Assembly (NCBI RefSeq): GCF_015207005.2
Contig: NZ_JADEXS020000002.1
Coordinates: 310,001 to 374,000 of the forward strand
Source of the DNA: Desmonostoc muscorum LEGE 12446
Lineage (GTDB): Bacteria; Cyanobacteriota; Cyanobacteriia; Cyanobacteriales; Nostocaceae
DNA: 64,000 bases
Reading direction: 5' to 3'
The notes beneath the pieces are model-generated. The model was not told where the DNA came from, made no database searches, and saw only the letters and a program-made list of their open reading frames with translations. Made by a program: the position numbers and the translations under genes. Every line of letters starts with the position of its first letter. The stretch's first letter is position 1. Of the stretch, positions 1 to 8,797 are shown piece by piece.

Positions 1-93
1 CCGACCTCCGACCTCCGACTTCCGACTTCCGACTTCCAACCTCCGACCTCCGACCTCCGACTTCCGACTTCCGACCTCCGACCTCCGACTTCT
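1..93. repeat. Heptanucleotide short tandem repeat (STRR) array
   Basis: The stretch is a run of 7-bp units alternating CGACCTC and CGACTTC with few variants (one CAACCTC). It is cut by the left edge of the window, so the full length is unknown. It directly abuts the stop codon of the minus-strand gene ending at 94. Heptamer STRRs of this kind are typical of heterocystous cyanobacteria. No coding potential is seen. Confidence 0.9.
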
Positions 94-522
94 TTAACAA
101 GCTGCTGTCACACCAGCAAACAGAATGTTTTGGGCAATGAACAACACAAGCGTTATGAAAAATATACCAATTGGTTGCTGTACCATTTGCGTCACTTCTT
201 GTCCATCTCCTAATGCGTTCGCAACTTTTACACCAGACGAAACAAAGTAAACGAATAACATCACCGTTATGGCAGCGTTGATTACTCCCGGTAATGCGTT
301 AATAGCAGCATTCCCCTGGGCTGACGCCCCCCCAAACATACATGTCAATGCTATTTGGGCTGGGTCGAACAAACCAAATGCTAGAGAGGGCATTGTTTGA
401 CTAACAACAATTAAAGTTGTACCAACCGCATAAATCTGATGCTGATATTTACGCCCCCATAAGCCTAAAGTTTTCGCCCAATTTTTGGCAAGTGTTTTTC
501 GTACATTCGGATTAGATGCCAA
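94..522 (-). CDS. Small membrane protein, possibly VirB2/TrbC pilin-like
   Basis: The 142-residue protein has a basic N-terminus (about 1-28), a first hydrophobic segment (about 30-50), a second around residues 78-98 and a third around 117-137. Between the last two lies a short polar loop containing GDGQE. A long signal-like leader followed by two close hydrophobic helices resembles VirB2/TrbC conjugative pilins, which would suit the plasmid-like setting. The similarity is only in size and topology, and no diagnostic motif was seen. No other conjugation gene is visible in the window, although the left edge could hide some. The stop codon touches the heptamer array. The membrane-protein call is firm; the pilin idea is a guess. 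Confidence 0.6.
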   Translation of the reverse strand: MASNPNVRKTLAKNWAKTLGLWGRKYQHQIYAVGTTLIVVSQTMPSLAFGLFDPAQIALTCMFGGASAQGNAAINALPGVINAAITVMLFVYFVSSGVKVANALGDGQEVTQMVQQPIGIFFITLVLFIAQNILFAGVTAAC

Positions 523-600
523 GACAATTGCTCCTTAATTCATGTTTATTCGACAATTAAAAAAATCAACTTTTCCACGAAGTCGAAAATAACAAAAAAC

Positions 601-714
601 CTACTTCCGACCTCCGACTTCCTACTTCCTACTTCCTACTTGCGACTTCCGACTTGCGACTTGCGACTTCCGACTTCCGACTTGCGACTTCCTACTTCCT
701 ACTTCTTTAATTCT
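601..714. repeat. Second heptanucleotide STRR array
   Basis: About 15 units of 7 bp (CGACTTC, CTACTTC, GCGACTT phases) form an imperfect tandem array. It overlaps the 3' end of the minus-strand gene that stops at 699: read on the minus strand, that gene runs TTA AAG AAG TAG, and the TAG lies inside a repeat unit. The array at 1-93 begins after the same TTAAAGAAGT context, so both arrays share the same boundary sequence. Confidence 0.9.
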
Positions 715-989
715 CTTTGTTGAAATTCACTCTCTATATCAGCTAAAGTATGTTCCCTAGCTAGGGAGCGAATTTCTTGAAGTACTTTTATATGACACTC
801 GTATAGCTTTGCATACCCATTTAGCCCACCCGTTTTTTGATTAGTGAACTTCTTGAACTCTGGTAAATACTTCCGAGCTATATTCAAATATGCTTGTAGT
901 TGTCTTGCGGAAACCTTGGGACTCAGCATTGCCGCAACTTCTGGCCTTGTTAGTTCTTCATCTTCACAGTCAACCCCCCCTATCTCCAT
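699..989 (-). CDS. Small putative helix-turn-helix protein
   Basis: The 96-residue protein is charged and predicted largely helical. Residues 13-45 (around LTRPEVAAMLS and ARQLQAYLNIA) look like a MerR-type or winged helix-turn-helix, and residues 57-90 look like a second helical part. No family was recognised with confidence. Its last codons and TAG stop run into the heptamer repeat array, so the original C-terminus may have been longer and cut by repeat invasion. It belongs to a row of small putative DNA-binding genes that includes the one at 1082-1291, which fits plasmid maintenance or regulation, but the role is not known. Confidence 0.55.
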   Translation of the reverse strand: MEIGGVDCEDEELTRPEVAAMLSPKVSARQLQAYLNIARKYLPEFKKFTNQKTGGLNGYAKLYECHIKVLQEIRSLAREHTLADIESEFQQRELKK

Positions 990-1081
990 GACTCTGAGAA
1001 CTTCTTAGAACTTCTAACTACACATAAATTACCCGCTTTTTTCGTGGCACACAAGGGGCATTTGCCACTAATTCAAATTCT

Positions 1082-1291
1082 TTATCGGTAGCAAGCAACT
1101 ATTTTCTTTCCCTGACTTGACCATTTCTCGTCTAGAAGACGGCAAGCTACAAGAACAACATTCTGGGGATTTCGATGTTTTTTTCCATCCCTACACCAGC
1201 ACCGAACGGTGTAATCACTTTCGTATCCCAGAACTAATGCAAGTTGCTGATAGCTCAGTCCCCACTTTTTCTTAAACTCTATTGGGTGCAT
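1082..1291 (-). CDS. Small HTH protein
   Basis: The 69-residue protein (ATG at 1291) begins MHPIEFKKKWGLS, followed by a helix-turn-helix-like stretch (LSYQQLALVLGY, then YTVRCWCRDG) as in Cro/C1-like or phage-regulator small proteins. A longer reading with a GTG at 1324 adds 11 residues without obvious merit, so the ATG was preferred. It is likely a DNA-binding regulator of nearby plasmid-type genes. The target is not visible. The AT-rich 200 bp between this gene and the divergent gene at 1493 probably contains promoters for both. Confidence 0.55.
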   Translation of the reverse strand: MHPIEFKKKWGLSYQQLALVLGYESDYTVRCWCRDGKKHRNPQNVVLVACRLLDEKWSSQGKKIVACYR

Positions 1292-1492
1292 AGTATTTAT
1301 TTCGATACTTGCAAAAAATTTCACTTATTTAATATTTGTACCACAATTAGTTAATTATTCATATTTTATTGGAACATATCAAATATTAAAAAATATTAAT
1401 TTAGCTGATTTTTATCCTCAATCACATTAACTATTGTTCGGAAAACCCTCATTATCTATAATAGATATACCACTTCATTATTCCTCAAAATC

Positions 1493-1885
1493 ATGTCTCA
1501 GATAGATGCTCATTTTCACCAACTATTTCAACCAAAAACCCCAGTTAATAAACAGGATGAAAGGATGGCGCTATTAGCCAATCGTCTAACTCCCACTGAT
1601 GACCAAATCAAAGACTGGCTGCAATCACCACAAATCAAACAGTGGCTTACCAAACTACTCATGGGAGTTCCCAATAATTTGAAGCTTGAAGCCCTAAACA
1701 CCATAATCAAAAATGTTATACAAAACCCAGACAAAGACTGTCGAGTACAATTCGGTACTTCAACCATTGGGATTGATGTTTTACGGTGGCAGCTTTGGGC
1801 ATCCTATAAATTACCATTAGCCAGTGGTATCAAAGCTCCAGATTGCCCCTACACGTTGAAAAAACATTTGGATACTCCAAACTAA
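1493..1885 (+). CDS. Hypothetical protein
   Basis: The 130-residue soluble protein has no signal peptide and no recognised domain. It is rich in polar and helical segments (TDDQIKDWLQ, IKQWLTKLLM) and has a Trp-rich patch (RWQLWASYK). Its 3' end overlaps the convergent gene at 1882 by 4 bp, so the two genes share a stop region. Codon use looks normal for the window. The gene is probably real given its length in a tightly packed neighbourhood, but the function is unknown. Confidence 0.5.
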   Translation: MSQIDAHFHQLFQPKTPVNKQDERMALLANRLTPTDDQIKDWLQSPQIKQWLTKLLMGVPNNLKLEALNTIIKNVIQNPDKDCRVQFGTSTIGIDVLRWQLWASYKLPLASGIKAPDCPYTLKKHLDTPN

Positions 1886-2574
1886 CTTACCGGATGATAT
1901 AATCCCGTATTTTCGTTAAATTCCCACCCAATACCGGATCTATCTTTGCCCTTACACCATGCTACAAAAAGCGGTGGGTGCAGATTAATTCGCTCCTTGC
2001 GTATAGTTTCTTGACTTACACCAAGTCTTGAAGCTAAACCTTCTTCCGTTAATGGTTGAATTCGCGGACTTTGCCCACGATATGATGAATTATTGTAGTA
2101 CGATTTCTTCTGCCGCCCTTGTTGGTTGTTGAGATAGTTTTGAATTTTGATAATCGCCTCAGCCAACTGTGTCATTCGGGCACACGTCTGTTCAATTTTT
2201 TCTGATAAATCGCCGACATTATCGATTGCTCCGGTTTCGTTGCTTTTAGATTCACTTGAAAACTGTGACTCCAGCTTATCAAGTCGTGAGCAAATAGCTA
2301 ATATCGTTTCATTGGTCGGACTAGCGTTACTATTATTACCAGTAACCAAGTACTCCTCAACACTTGCTTTAATCTTAGAGTCCAAGCGTTTATCTAAATT
2401 ATCGCCACCAATTCCATCAAGGTTATCTATATCATCTAGGTAAAATTCGATAAATTGGGTCAGCGTCGCTGTTGCTGTCGTGCCTTTGGAGTTGCAACGG
2501 GCGATAAACTGCGACCACATCTTTTGGTCACAGTTAAAAGATGCTAGCTTTTTTTTACGCCCTGTATTGCTCAT
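1882..2574 (-). CDS. Putative DNA-binding plasmid protein (RHH-like plus C-terminal HTH)
   Basis: The 230-residue protein starts with a basic stretch (GRKKKLASFN) followed by a helical segment like those of ribbon-helix-helix or plasmid accessory proteins. A central region (about 60-150) is rich in polar heptads and may be coiled coil. Residues 176-200 contain a clear helix-turn-helix candidate (LTEEGLASRLGVSQETIRKE). This layout suits a plasmid partition or copy-control regulator. A perfect 22-bp palindrome lies 50 bp upstream of the start codon and is a natural candidate operator or centromere-like site. No ParA partner is visible nearby, so partition is an inference only. Confidence 0.6.
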   Translation of the reverse strand: MSNTGRKKKLASFNCDQKMWSQFIARCNSKGTTATATLTQFIEFYLDDIDNLDGIGGDNLDKRLDSKIKASVEEYLVTGNNSNASPTNETILAICSRLDKLESQFSSESKSNETGAIDNVGDLSEKIEQTCARMTQLAEAIIKIQNYLNNQQGRQKKSYYNNSSYRGQSPRIQPLTEEGLASRLGVSQETIRKERINLHPPLFVAWCKGKDRSGIGWEFNENTGLYHPVS

Positions 2575-2624
2575 CTCTACGTCTCATCTAGGTAAACCGT
2601 AACTGTCCACGCTTATTAAATCGT

Positions 2625-2646
2625 GTAATTCATCATGATGAATTAC
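2625..2646. promoter_or_regulatory. Perfect 22-bp palindrome, candidate operator
   Basis: The half-site GTAATTCATCA is followed by its exact reverse complement with no spacer. It lies 51 bp upstream of the start codon at 2574 of the minus-strand DNA-binding-type gene. Perfect symmetry at this length is expected for a dimeric regulator site. It lacks a T tract and a loop, so it is not a normal terminator. Confidence 0.65.
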
Positions 2647-3074
2647 CTTGATGTTATCATCGCCAAATGTGTCAGCGCATTCTTCAAGCGATGGCTTTTA
2701 GAAGAGATGTTACCGCCAACGGCTACCATTGGCGATCAAAAATTATCTCAGGCTTAAACACTTGCAGGATTGCCTTATCTAATTTTTGCTCATCGAAACA
2801 GTGCTGACTACCTAGTTAGATTGCTGAGTCAGAAAGCAATAATTGCATTCAGTACAGTAAGTCTGTACCCCTACGGGGATCTTGCTATGCGTAGCGTCTC
2901 TAAAAGTTGCCCCTGCTTTTAAGCCCTTGTCATTACCAACATTTTTCCAAAGACTGGGTTGAAAAATCGATAGCCCAGCACATATCCATTAATCGACACC
3001 ATCCGCGCCATAGAGTTTGCCAACCAGTAAGATAAATCTTACGGTTACTCAGCACTCCTTAACTTAAAACTGTA
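2647..3074. other. Non-coding spacer
   Basis: No gene was recognised. Around 2868-2905 there is a short motif (CCCCTACGGGGATC followed by GCTATGCGTAGC) that looks like a small dispersed hairpin repeat. The 5' region of the recombinase at 3075 lies at the right end. Confidence 0.5.
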
Positions 3075-3770
3075 ATGTTTCTGATCGCTGATAGGATGAT
3101 TAACTATCGGGGGTTCGGGGCTGTGAAAATTGACCGTCACGGGAAGGCAAAGGTTTTGTCGGCAGAAGAAATCCAGCGTCTGTTTACTTTGGGGTTAACC
3201 ACAGAGCGAGACAGAACCCTAATAGGCGTGATGCTGTACACGGGTTGCCGCGTCAATGAAGCAGTTACCCTAAAAATTAAAGATGTTTATAACAGCAAGG
3301 GACGGATCAGAGCAGAGCTGATCATCCGTAAAGGGAATACAAAGGGAAAGTTAGCTACCCGCAGCATTCCGATTTTGTCAGAACTAAGGTGCTTCCTAGC
3401 TACTTACAAACCGACAAACTCCCGTGACGGTTTTTTGTTTCCTGGTCGATGGGGGCGCAGTCACTTGCACTCAGAATATGCAAGCCTAATCTTCCGACAA
3501 GCTTGCGAACGTGCGGACATCGAAGGAGCAAGCACACACAGTTGCCGCAGAACTGCACTTACTTTCATGAGCAATGCCGGAATTCCATTGCGAGTTATTC
3601 AAGAAATTAGCGGACATCGCAGTTTGGAGCAACTGCAAAATTACCTGGAGGTGGAACCATCCCAAGTTCGCGGGGCGATCGCGGCGTTGTCGATGCTAGC
3701 ACCCCCATCAATTCCGAGCAGCAATCTTGACAAGCAAGACGCGGATAACACGAAGTTATCAACGGAGTGA
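3075..3770 (+). CDS. Tyrosine recombinase/integrase, small XerC/D-like
   Basis: The 231-residue protein is mostly a catalytic domain of the phage-integrase family. Visible active-site residues are Arg in TGCRVNEAV (about residue 59), the H-x-x-R box in THSCRRTAL (about 157-160), His in SGHRS and the nucleophile Tyr in LQNYLE (about 190). The N-terminal core-binding domain is almost absent: only about 25 residues precede the catalytic fold, against over 100 in XerC/D. Such short recombinases occur on cyanobacterial plasmids and may resolve multimers or move cassettes. It stands alone, convergent with the gene at 4168. The catalytic call is firm; the biological role is not visible. Confidence 0.85.
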   Translation: MFLIADRMINYRGFGAVKIDRHGKAKVLSAEEIQRLFTLGLTTERDRTLIGVMLYTGCRVNEAVTLKIKDVYNSKGRIRAELIIRKGNTKGKLATRSIPILSELRCFLATYKPTNSRDGFLFPGRWGRSHLHSEYASLIFRQACERADIEGASTHSCRRTALTFMSNAGIPLRVIQEISGHRSLEQLQNYLEVEPSQVRGAIAALSMLAPPSIPSSNLDKQDADNTKLSTE

Positions 3771-3960
3771 TAGATCAGGAAATACATCTTTGTTGATCTA
3801 GACAGGATTAATAATAGAGTTGGGTTCGAGAGATTTTTTAAAAAAAGCCATTTCCATTTCAATAGCAAGATATAAGAGAGCAACAATTGATAAAATTGAG
3901 ACTGTTATTGCTCCAGCCTACGTAACTGGCGTGATGGCTCCAGGCAATACATTACAGTTT

Positions 3961-4167
3961 TTAGTTGTTCTCGGCCTGCCAAAATCGCAACTCGTCTTTT
4001 GAGTACCTGTCAGTTTTTTTCGTTCGCTCCTTCCAGCAATCCCAAGCCACAATCACTTCCTCGCCTAAGTCTTGGATAACTTCGCCCCTTTCGAGATACA
4101 AGGTACGGTATGGGTCAGCGTGGGCAACAATGGAACCAAGTGTAATCGCTCCTGGTTCTGTATCAGG
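3961..4167 (-). pseudogene. In-frame continuation of the 4168-5631 gene after its stop codon
   Basis: Directly after the TAA stop at 4168-4170 the same minus-strand frame stays open for 68 codons until TAA at 3961. The translation starts PDTEPGAITLGSIVAH and includes YRTLYLERGEVIQDLG and VIVAWDCWKE. It looks like genuine protein rather than random sequence and recalls the KOW-like patch inside the upstream protein. Either the upstream gene acquired a nonsense codon and lost this C-terminal domain, or the stop is read through, or this is a separate small gene using an internal GTG. No ATG is present in the segment. Confidence 0.6.
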
Positions 4168-5631
4168 TTATTCGGTAGTAGTGATTACCTGTGCCTCTTG
4201 CGTGGTCGGTTCATCTATATGGGTTTCGGTAGTAGCTTCAAGGGCAGCGATTAACTGTTTCTCTTCGCTGGTAAGTTCTGTCCAGTAGTCTTGTCGAATC
4301 ACCTCGTACTGTTGAGCCACACTCCAAAAGTCCGACCATGTACACCCAGGCTTACCAAGCACCCTCCTAATTTCGCTAATAGCCACAGGTACGAATTGCA
4401 ATTGTTCGGCTCTGTGGGCTAGAGCCTCCGGTGTCGGTTGACTTCCCATCAGGATAGCCGCAGCTTCGAGCGCTTGAGCATTGTTCATCGCGGTGGCAAG
4501 ATTCCCAAGTGCAAGCCCAAGAAGGCGCAGACATTCAGAGGCATTATCTTTGGGCGGTTCCACTGCAAGCTCGCGCAGATCAATGGTATTCTCCAAAGCG
4601 CGTTTGACTTCCTTGTTCAGCACCTTAGCAGCCTGTTTGGTCATAGTATTTCCCCACTCCTGCACGGGGCGTGACTCTAAGGCGCGTTCCAGTTCCTCAA
4701 TACGTTGCTGTTGTTGTTGGCTGACTGATGATAACTGCCGCAGCCCCTCTAATTCATCTACACGCTGCTGTAACTGGATTTTTTCTTGTTTCTCTTTTCT
4801 GTACAGTTCTCGTATTGATTGCATCTCTTGCGCCAACTGCTGAGTAGCTATTTCTCTTGCCTCGTTCACCAGGGCAATCCTCAACTCCTGTTCCAGGCGC
4901 TCTAGTTCCTGCTTATGCTGCTCCTCCCTTTGTGCGATCGCTTCTACGTACTCTGCTGGTAGAGTCCGCTCTGTTGGGAATGGGACGCTTGGGGCATCTA
5001 GGTCATCATTATTAATTAGTTCTTCTGAGCCATCATCAAAAGTGACAATCTGCTGCAATTCATTTGGCGGGTCTTTCTCTATGGTTCCTTGCTGCCCATA
5101 TCTGGGGTGCGATTCAGAAACAACCGTGACGGAAGCTTTTTTAGTCACCATTGGTTCCAAGGTTTTAGGAACCAATGGTTCCTGTTTTAATATTTTTTTC
5201 CGTGGTGGCTTGGGAACCACGTTGTTTGCAGCAAGAGCAAAGTCAGCTTGTGACGGGGAGGGATTTTCTTCTAGTGCCAGTGCGATCGCTTGTTTTAATT
5301 TATCTGGTTTTTCGACCAGACGCAGCAACGGACGGGCTTGGCGTTCATTTTTGATATGCTCTCCAAACTCCTCGGCCGCCTCAATTACTTTGGTGGCCCC
5401 CAGCAGTTGGTTCACCCTGCGGTATCCGCCCCATGCCGACAATTCGCTCTTGCAGTACTCAGTAAAGGTTTTGTATCCACCTTCTGTGTACAGATGCTCG
5501 TTACGCATTTGTGCAATTTTGGGTATAGCTTGGGACTCAAAGCGGTCAATGGCAGTGAGGGTTTCTTTAATTTGATGATTGAGAACGCTGTAATCGGGTG
5601 CTGATGGTTGTTGTGGTTCTAGTGCCAGCAT
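4168..5631 (-). CDS. Coiled-coil plasmid protein, function unknown
   Basis: The 487-residue protein has a helical N-terminus (about 1-110, including YTEGGYKTFTEYCKSELSAWGGYRRVNQLLGA) that resembles the HTH-like modules of cyanobacterial plasmid and ParB-adjacent proteins. A linker with a KOW-like beta patch follows (HPRYGQQGTIEKD through VTFDDGSEE, about 175-205). Next is a long Glu/Gln/Arg-rich coiled coil (about 230-320) and a helical C-terminal region ending in WSDFWSVAQQYEVIRQDYW and TSEEKQLIAALEA. It lies 64 bp downstream of the replication gene on the same strand, so it may be cotranscribed with it and act in plasmid maintenance. The frame remains open for 68 codons beyond the stop (see the entry at 3961). 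No enzymatic motif was seen. Confidence 0.7.
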   Translation of the reverse strand: MLALEPQQPSAPDYSVLNHQIKETLTAIDRFESQAIPKIAQMRNEHLYTEGGYKTFTEYCKSELSAWGGYRRVNQLLGATKVIEAAEEFGEHIKNERQARPLLRLVEKPDKLKQAIALALEENPSPSQADFALAANNVVPKPPRKKILKQEPLVPKTLEPMVTKKASVTVVSESHPRYGQQGTIEKDPPNELQQIVTFDDGSEELINNDDLDAPSVPFPTERTLPAEYVEAIAQREEQHKQELERLEQELRIALVNEAREIATQQLAQEMQSIRELYRKEKQEKIQLQQRVDELEGLRQLSSVSQQQQQRIEELERALESRPVQEWGNTMTKQAAKVLNKEVKRALENTIDLRELAVEPPKDNASECLRLLGLALGNLATAMNNAQALEAAAILMGSQPTPEALAHRAEQLQFVPVAISEIRRVLGKPGCTWSDFWSVAQQYEVIRQDYWTELTSEEKQLIAALEATTETHIDEPTTQEAQVITTTE

Positions 5632-5695
5632 AGAATTTGTCCACTATATAATATGTTGGTTGATTTTTTTTGGGAAGTCTCAAGTTAAAACCCAA

Positions 5696-8600
5696 CTAAG
5701 TAATCAACTCCAATCGCATCGCATCACTACCAGGTACAGGGCAGAGAAACTGAGATAGTGATTCTGGCATATCCTCTAGCAGTACAATAGCCTTTCTCAA
5801 ACCCTGTTCTATAACGAACCTCGCTACAACCCCAAGTTTTGAATGTCTCTTGCTGCCGGGGAAATGAACCCGCACTTTTGCACCAGCATCTATCTGGTGT
5901 GCGAACGCTTCCGTATCACCATCACTGGAAATATCTATTTCATGACTATTAGGATGGTCAGAAGTAGAAATAACTGTTTCTGTACCAGGGGGGCGTAGAC
6001 GCGCAAGCGGCTTGTCGGAGACATCGCTATCTAGCTCAGTAAGTACGGTTTCATTTACTGCAACTGTACTGTGACAATCCTCATCGCTAGTGTTTGTCAC
6101 TGGTGACAGTTGATTGATTGGTGACGGCTCTATTGGTTGCACCTCATAGGTTTGGGCGATTGGCACTATGTCACCCTCTGTTTGGGACGATGGAGGAGTG
6201 GGAGGGTCGCTACCAGTAAAATTAGCTACAAACTTTATTTGCCTACCAATTTTCACAACCGTGCCTTTGCCCATGCGCTCTAACTTCCCGAACAACTCCG
6301 CAGTGTAAGCGCTGACATTCCTAAGAGCCTCTTTGGCACGAGATTGAATTGCCTTGATATTCCTGTAAGCATCTCTTAAGGTGATGCCATCATCTTTACT
6401 GACTGCTGCATCCCAGATTTTCAGCAGCACAGAACTAATATCGTCGCTAGAGGTCGTCATCTCTTGCACCACATTGAAAGCACTCTTGTAGTACTGTGCA
6501 AACATTACCGCTCGCTGCAATGTCTGTGTTGATAATTCCCAAAAGTTGCGTGAGCTATTGCCGTCCCGGTCAAAATAACAATCAATCAAGTGCAAAGCCA
6601 GCGCAATCCTCAATAACTGAGTGGGCAGCTTGAACATCCACGCCCTAATCGCCGGTTGTGTCGTCGCCCATGCCTGTTGTCCAATCACTTGACAAAGCTT
6701 TGTATAATAAGCGTCTGCGCTCTTGGACAGCTTGACTATACCCATTGGGCAATTCTCTAGCCAATCATAGAATGGAGGTAATTTCTCAGCTAATACACAG
6801 TAGCCTTTTACACGTTTGGGCATGAGAGTATTAGCTTTGGCTACCAAGAACCGCGCCAACATCCCTTGTGAATCTTCTGGGTCTTTGAAGATTTTGCGGA
6901 ACATCCCCGGCTGAATCCCTCCGGTGAGTGACAGTGCTGTGTCTTCCACCACATACGAGTCACCTTGCGACACTCTGTCTACTTGTGCTGGTGCGCCATC
7001 CCACAGTTTGAGTAGACATTCCAGCCCTTCGTTTTCTCCTTTATTAAATTGCCCAAACGATTTAAACAACCCTGCTAGTTCATCCCTAGCCCACAGCACA
7101 CCATTGTCTTTCTGTTCTGAAAGGCGTTTAATGACGGCCTGAATCGTTGCCATCTCAAACATATATTTGCGTTCTAAAGGATAGGGTGGGCGCTCTTCGG
7201 CATCACCCTGCCAATTCTGGTATGCCCCTACTTCCTTCTCATATCGCCTACGAGCTTCAATTTGCTTACGTTTGAGCGGAGTCAACACTAGGGTATCGGC
7301 TCTGGTTTTGCCACCACCTGATTCCAATACTGTGGCCGTCCAGGCGATCGCTGGCACTGTATGAGATTCCACAGAGAGCTTTATCCGCTTGCCAACCAGT
7401 GATAATACCGCTGCCATCAATGGTTGCCAGATGACTATTGGTTCAATATTAAGAATCTCTGCATCGTGCAATAAGTCCGCTGCCATACTAGGCAAGGCTT
7501 GTTTAAAGTCCAACTTGGCATTGTGCCAGTTAATCAAATTTTCTAGGCGAATTTCATCATCTGGCTGAACCTCATCCATTCGGGTTCTGATTGAAGAAAC
7601 TATTTGATCTAGTGCAGCTTTTTTTACACTAGTACTATCTAGAAGTTCTCCTATCTTTTGCGTCTCTTCGTAGTCTGTAAACCCGGCTTCTAGAATCTTG
7701 GTGACAGTGGTGACAGTTGACGCAATCTCGTCTGTGGCTTTCTTTGAACTGTCACCTTTTTTGGTGCTGTCACCAGTGACAGTTTGCTTTTTGGAGTCAA
7801 ATCCCCGTGGAGGTTGAGAATTAACTGACTGTTGTCGCTGCCACGATTTTATACAGTTCTCTAAGGCTTCATCCGTAAGTGTGGCAGTGGGATTATCTTT
7901 GGTTGCTGACTTCCAAATCGCATCTGCTTCCCTGGTATCAAGTGGAGGGGAGCAGCTTTTGCAGTAAGAATCAAATAATGCCCGTGGTTCTTCATTAAAC
8001 CTATGCCTCAGATGGTTTAACCGAGCAGCTGTGCCAATTAAGTTACGGGCGAGTGCTGCACCCTTACTATTTCTTTCTCCCTGGACTGCACCAGAGTCAA
8101 CTAATGCTCTGTCTGCTTTAGTTAAACAGCATTCTAACGGTACATCACCACTTGGTACATTTAGTGGAATTGACGGGACTACTGTCTTAGACTGAGGAAT
8201 AATAGCCCTTAGTTCGTCGTAGCTGTACTGTTTACTAGTGTTGAGAATTATCTGACTGGGCCCATTAGGAATGTTATTTGCTGCAAAATGCCAACACCCC
8301 GCCAGTCGCATCACCCGCGACGGATTTTTCAAACAGCGATCGCCCGAGGAATATTCGAGTAAATCAGTTTGCAATTTTCGCCATTGCTCAGGACTGATTG
8401 GGCTAGTCAATATCCAATAGCTATGGATGGATTTGCCACCCGTGTCTATTTGTAAGCTCGGTTCTGGTAAACAGAGCGATCGCCATAACTCACGTTGCAA
8501 TTCTTTGTCTAAGTTGTCATGCTCGTAGAAAATGGCACGGCAGTCTCTCACCAAGTCATCTTTTTGTCCGCCGCCGTTGACTACGAAGTAAACTCCCCTG

Positions 8601-8797
8601 CCATCCGATTGCCATGCAGTTGCTGTTCGTACTAACTGCTTGAGGTTACGTGACTCTGCACTTCTGCCAGAATCGTTTGCTTTGCGTGGGTCGTCGCTGG
8701 GGTAAAACGAGCGCAGGTATACCGGATCTCCCTGTTTGTAACCCAATGCCTCCAAGTGTTGCGCTATTTGCTCACGATTTACCACTACACAAGTCAT
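5696..8797 (-). CDS. Plasmid replication protein: primase-like N-terminus plus DUF3987 ATPase
   Basis: The 1,033-residue protein has an N-terminal archaeo-eukaryotic-primase-like domain. Acidic motif EHDN lies at 92-95, the s-x-H motif GKSIHSYW near 121-128 and a conserved NPSRVMRLAG patch near 159-167. A PriCT-like helical segment follows (about 225-320). From about residue 430 the protein matches the DUF3987 type found on cyanobacterial plasmids and phages, with a P-loop-like ESGGGKT near 495 and the ARDELAGLFKSFGQ segment. The tail (about 830-1033) is low-complexity with a final beta-rich patch. The combination fits an initiator-primase/helicase for plasmid replication. The start overlaps the upstream gene by 4 bp (ATGA), indicating translational coupling. 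The domain calls are family knowledge; the replication role is inferred. Confidence 0.8.
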   Translation of the reverse strand: MTCVVVNREQIAQHLEALGYKQGDPVYLRSFYPSDDPRKANDSGRSAESRNLKQLVRTATAWQSDGRGVYFVVNGGGQKDDLVRDCRAIFYEHDNLDKELQRELWRSLCLPEPSLQIDTGGKSIHSYWILTSPISPEQWRKLQTDLLEYSSGDRCLKNPSRVMRLAGCWHFAANNIPNGPSQIILNTSKQYSYDELRAIIPQSKTVVPSIPLNVPSGDVPLECCLTKADRALVDSGAVQGERNSKGAALARNLIGTAARLNHLRHRFNEEPRALFDSYCKSCSPPLDTREADAIWKSATKDNPTATLTDEALENCIKSWQRQQSVNSQPPRGFDSKKQTVTGDSTKKGDSSKKATDEIASTVTTVTKILEAGFTDYEETQKIGELLDSTSVKKAALDQIVSSIRTRMDEVQPDDEIRLENLINWHNAKLDFKQALPSMAADLLHDAEILNIEPIVIWQPLMAAVLSLVGKRIKLSVESHTVPAIAWTATVLESGGGKTRADTLVLTPLKRKQIEARRRYEKEVGAYQNWQGDAEERPPYPLERKYMFEMATIQAVIKRLSEQKDNGVLWARDELAGLFKSFGQFNKGENEGLECLLKLWDGAPAQVDRVSQGDSYVVEDTALSLTGGIQPGMFRKIFKDPEDSQGMLARFLVAKANTLMPKRVKGYCVLAEKLPPFYDWLENCPMGIVKLSKSADAYYTKLCQVIGQQAWATTQPAIRAWMFKLPTQLLRIALALHLIDCYFDRDGNSSRNFWELSTQTLQRAVMFAQYYKSAFNVVQEMTTSSDDISSVLLKIWDAAVSKDDGITLRDAYRNIKAIQSRAKEALRNVSAYTAELFGKLERMGKGTVVKIGRQIKFVANFTGSDPPTPPSSQTEGDIVPIAQTYEVQPIEPSPINQLSPVTNTSDEDCHSTVAVNETVLTELDSDVSDKPLARLRPPGTETVISTSDHPNSHEIDISSDGDTEAFAHQIDAGAKVRVHFPGSKRHSKLGVVARFVIEQGLRKAIVLLEDMPESLSQFLCPVPGSDAMRLELIT

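Noticed and set aside
1..93. Short repeats at the left edge as a CRISPR array
   Set aside because: The unit is 7 bp with no spacers, typical of cyanobacterial heptamer STRR.
5042..5575. 177-codon open frame on the plus strand
   Set aside because: It lies wholly opposite the coiled-coil protein gene and has Ser/Cys-rich, non-protein-like composition.
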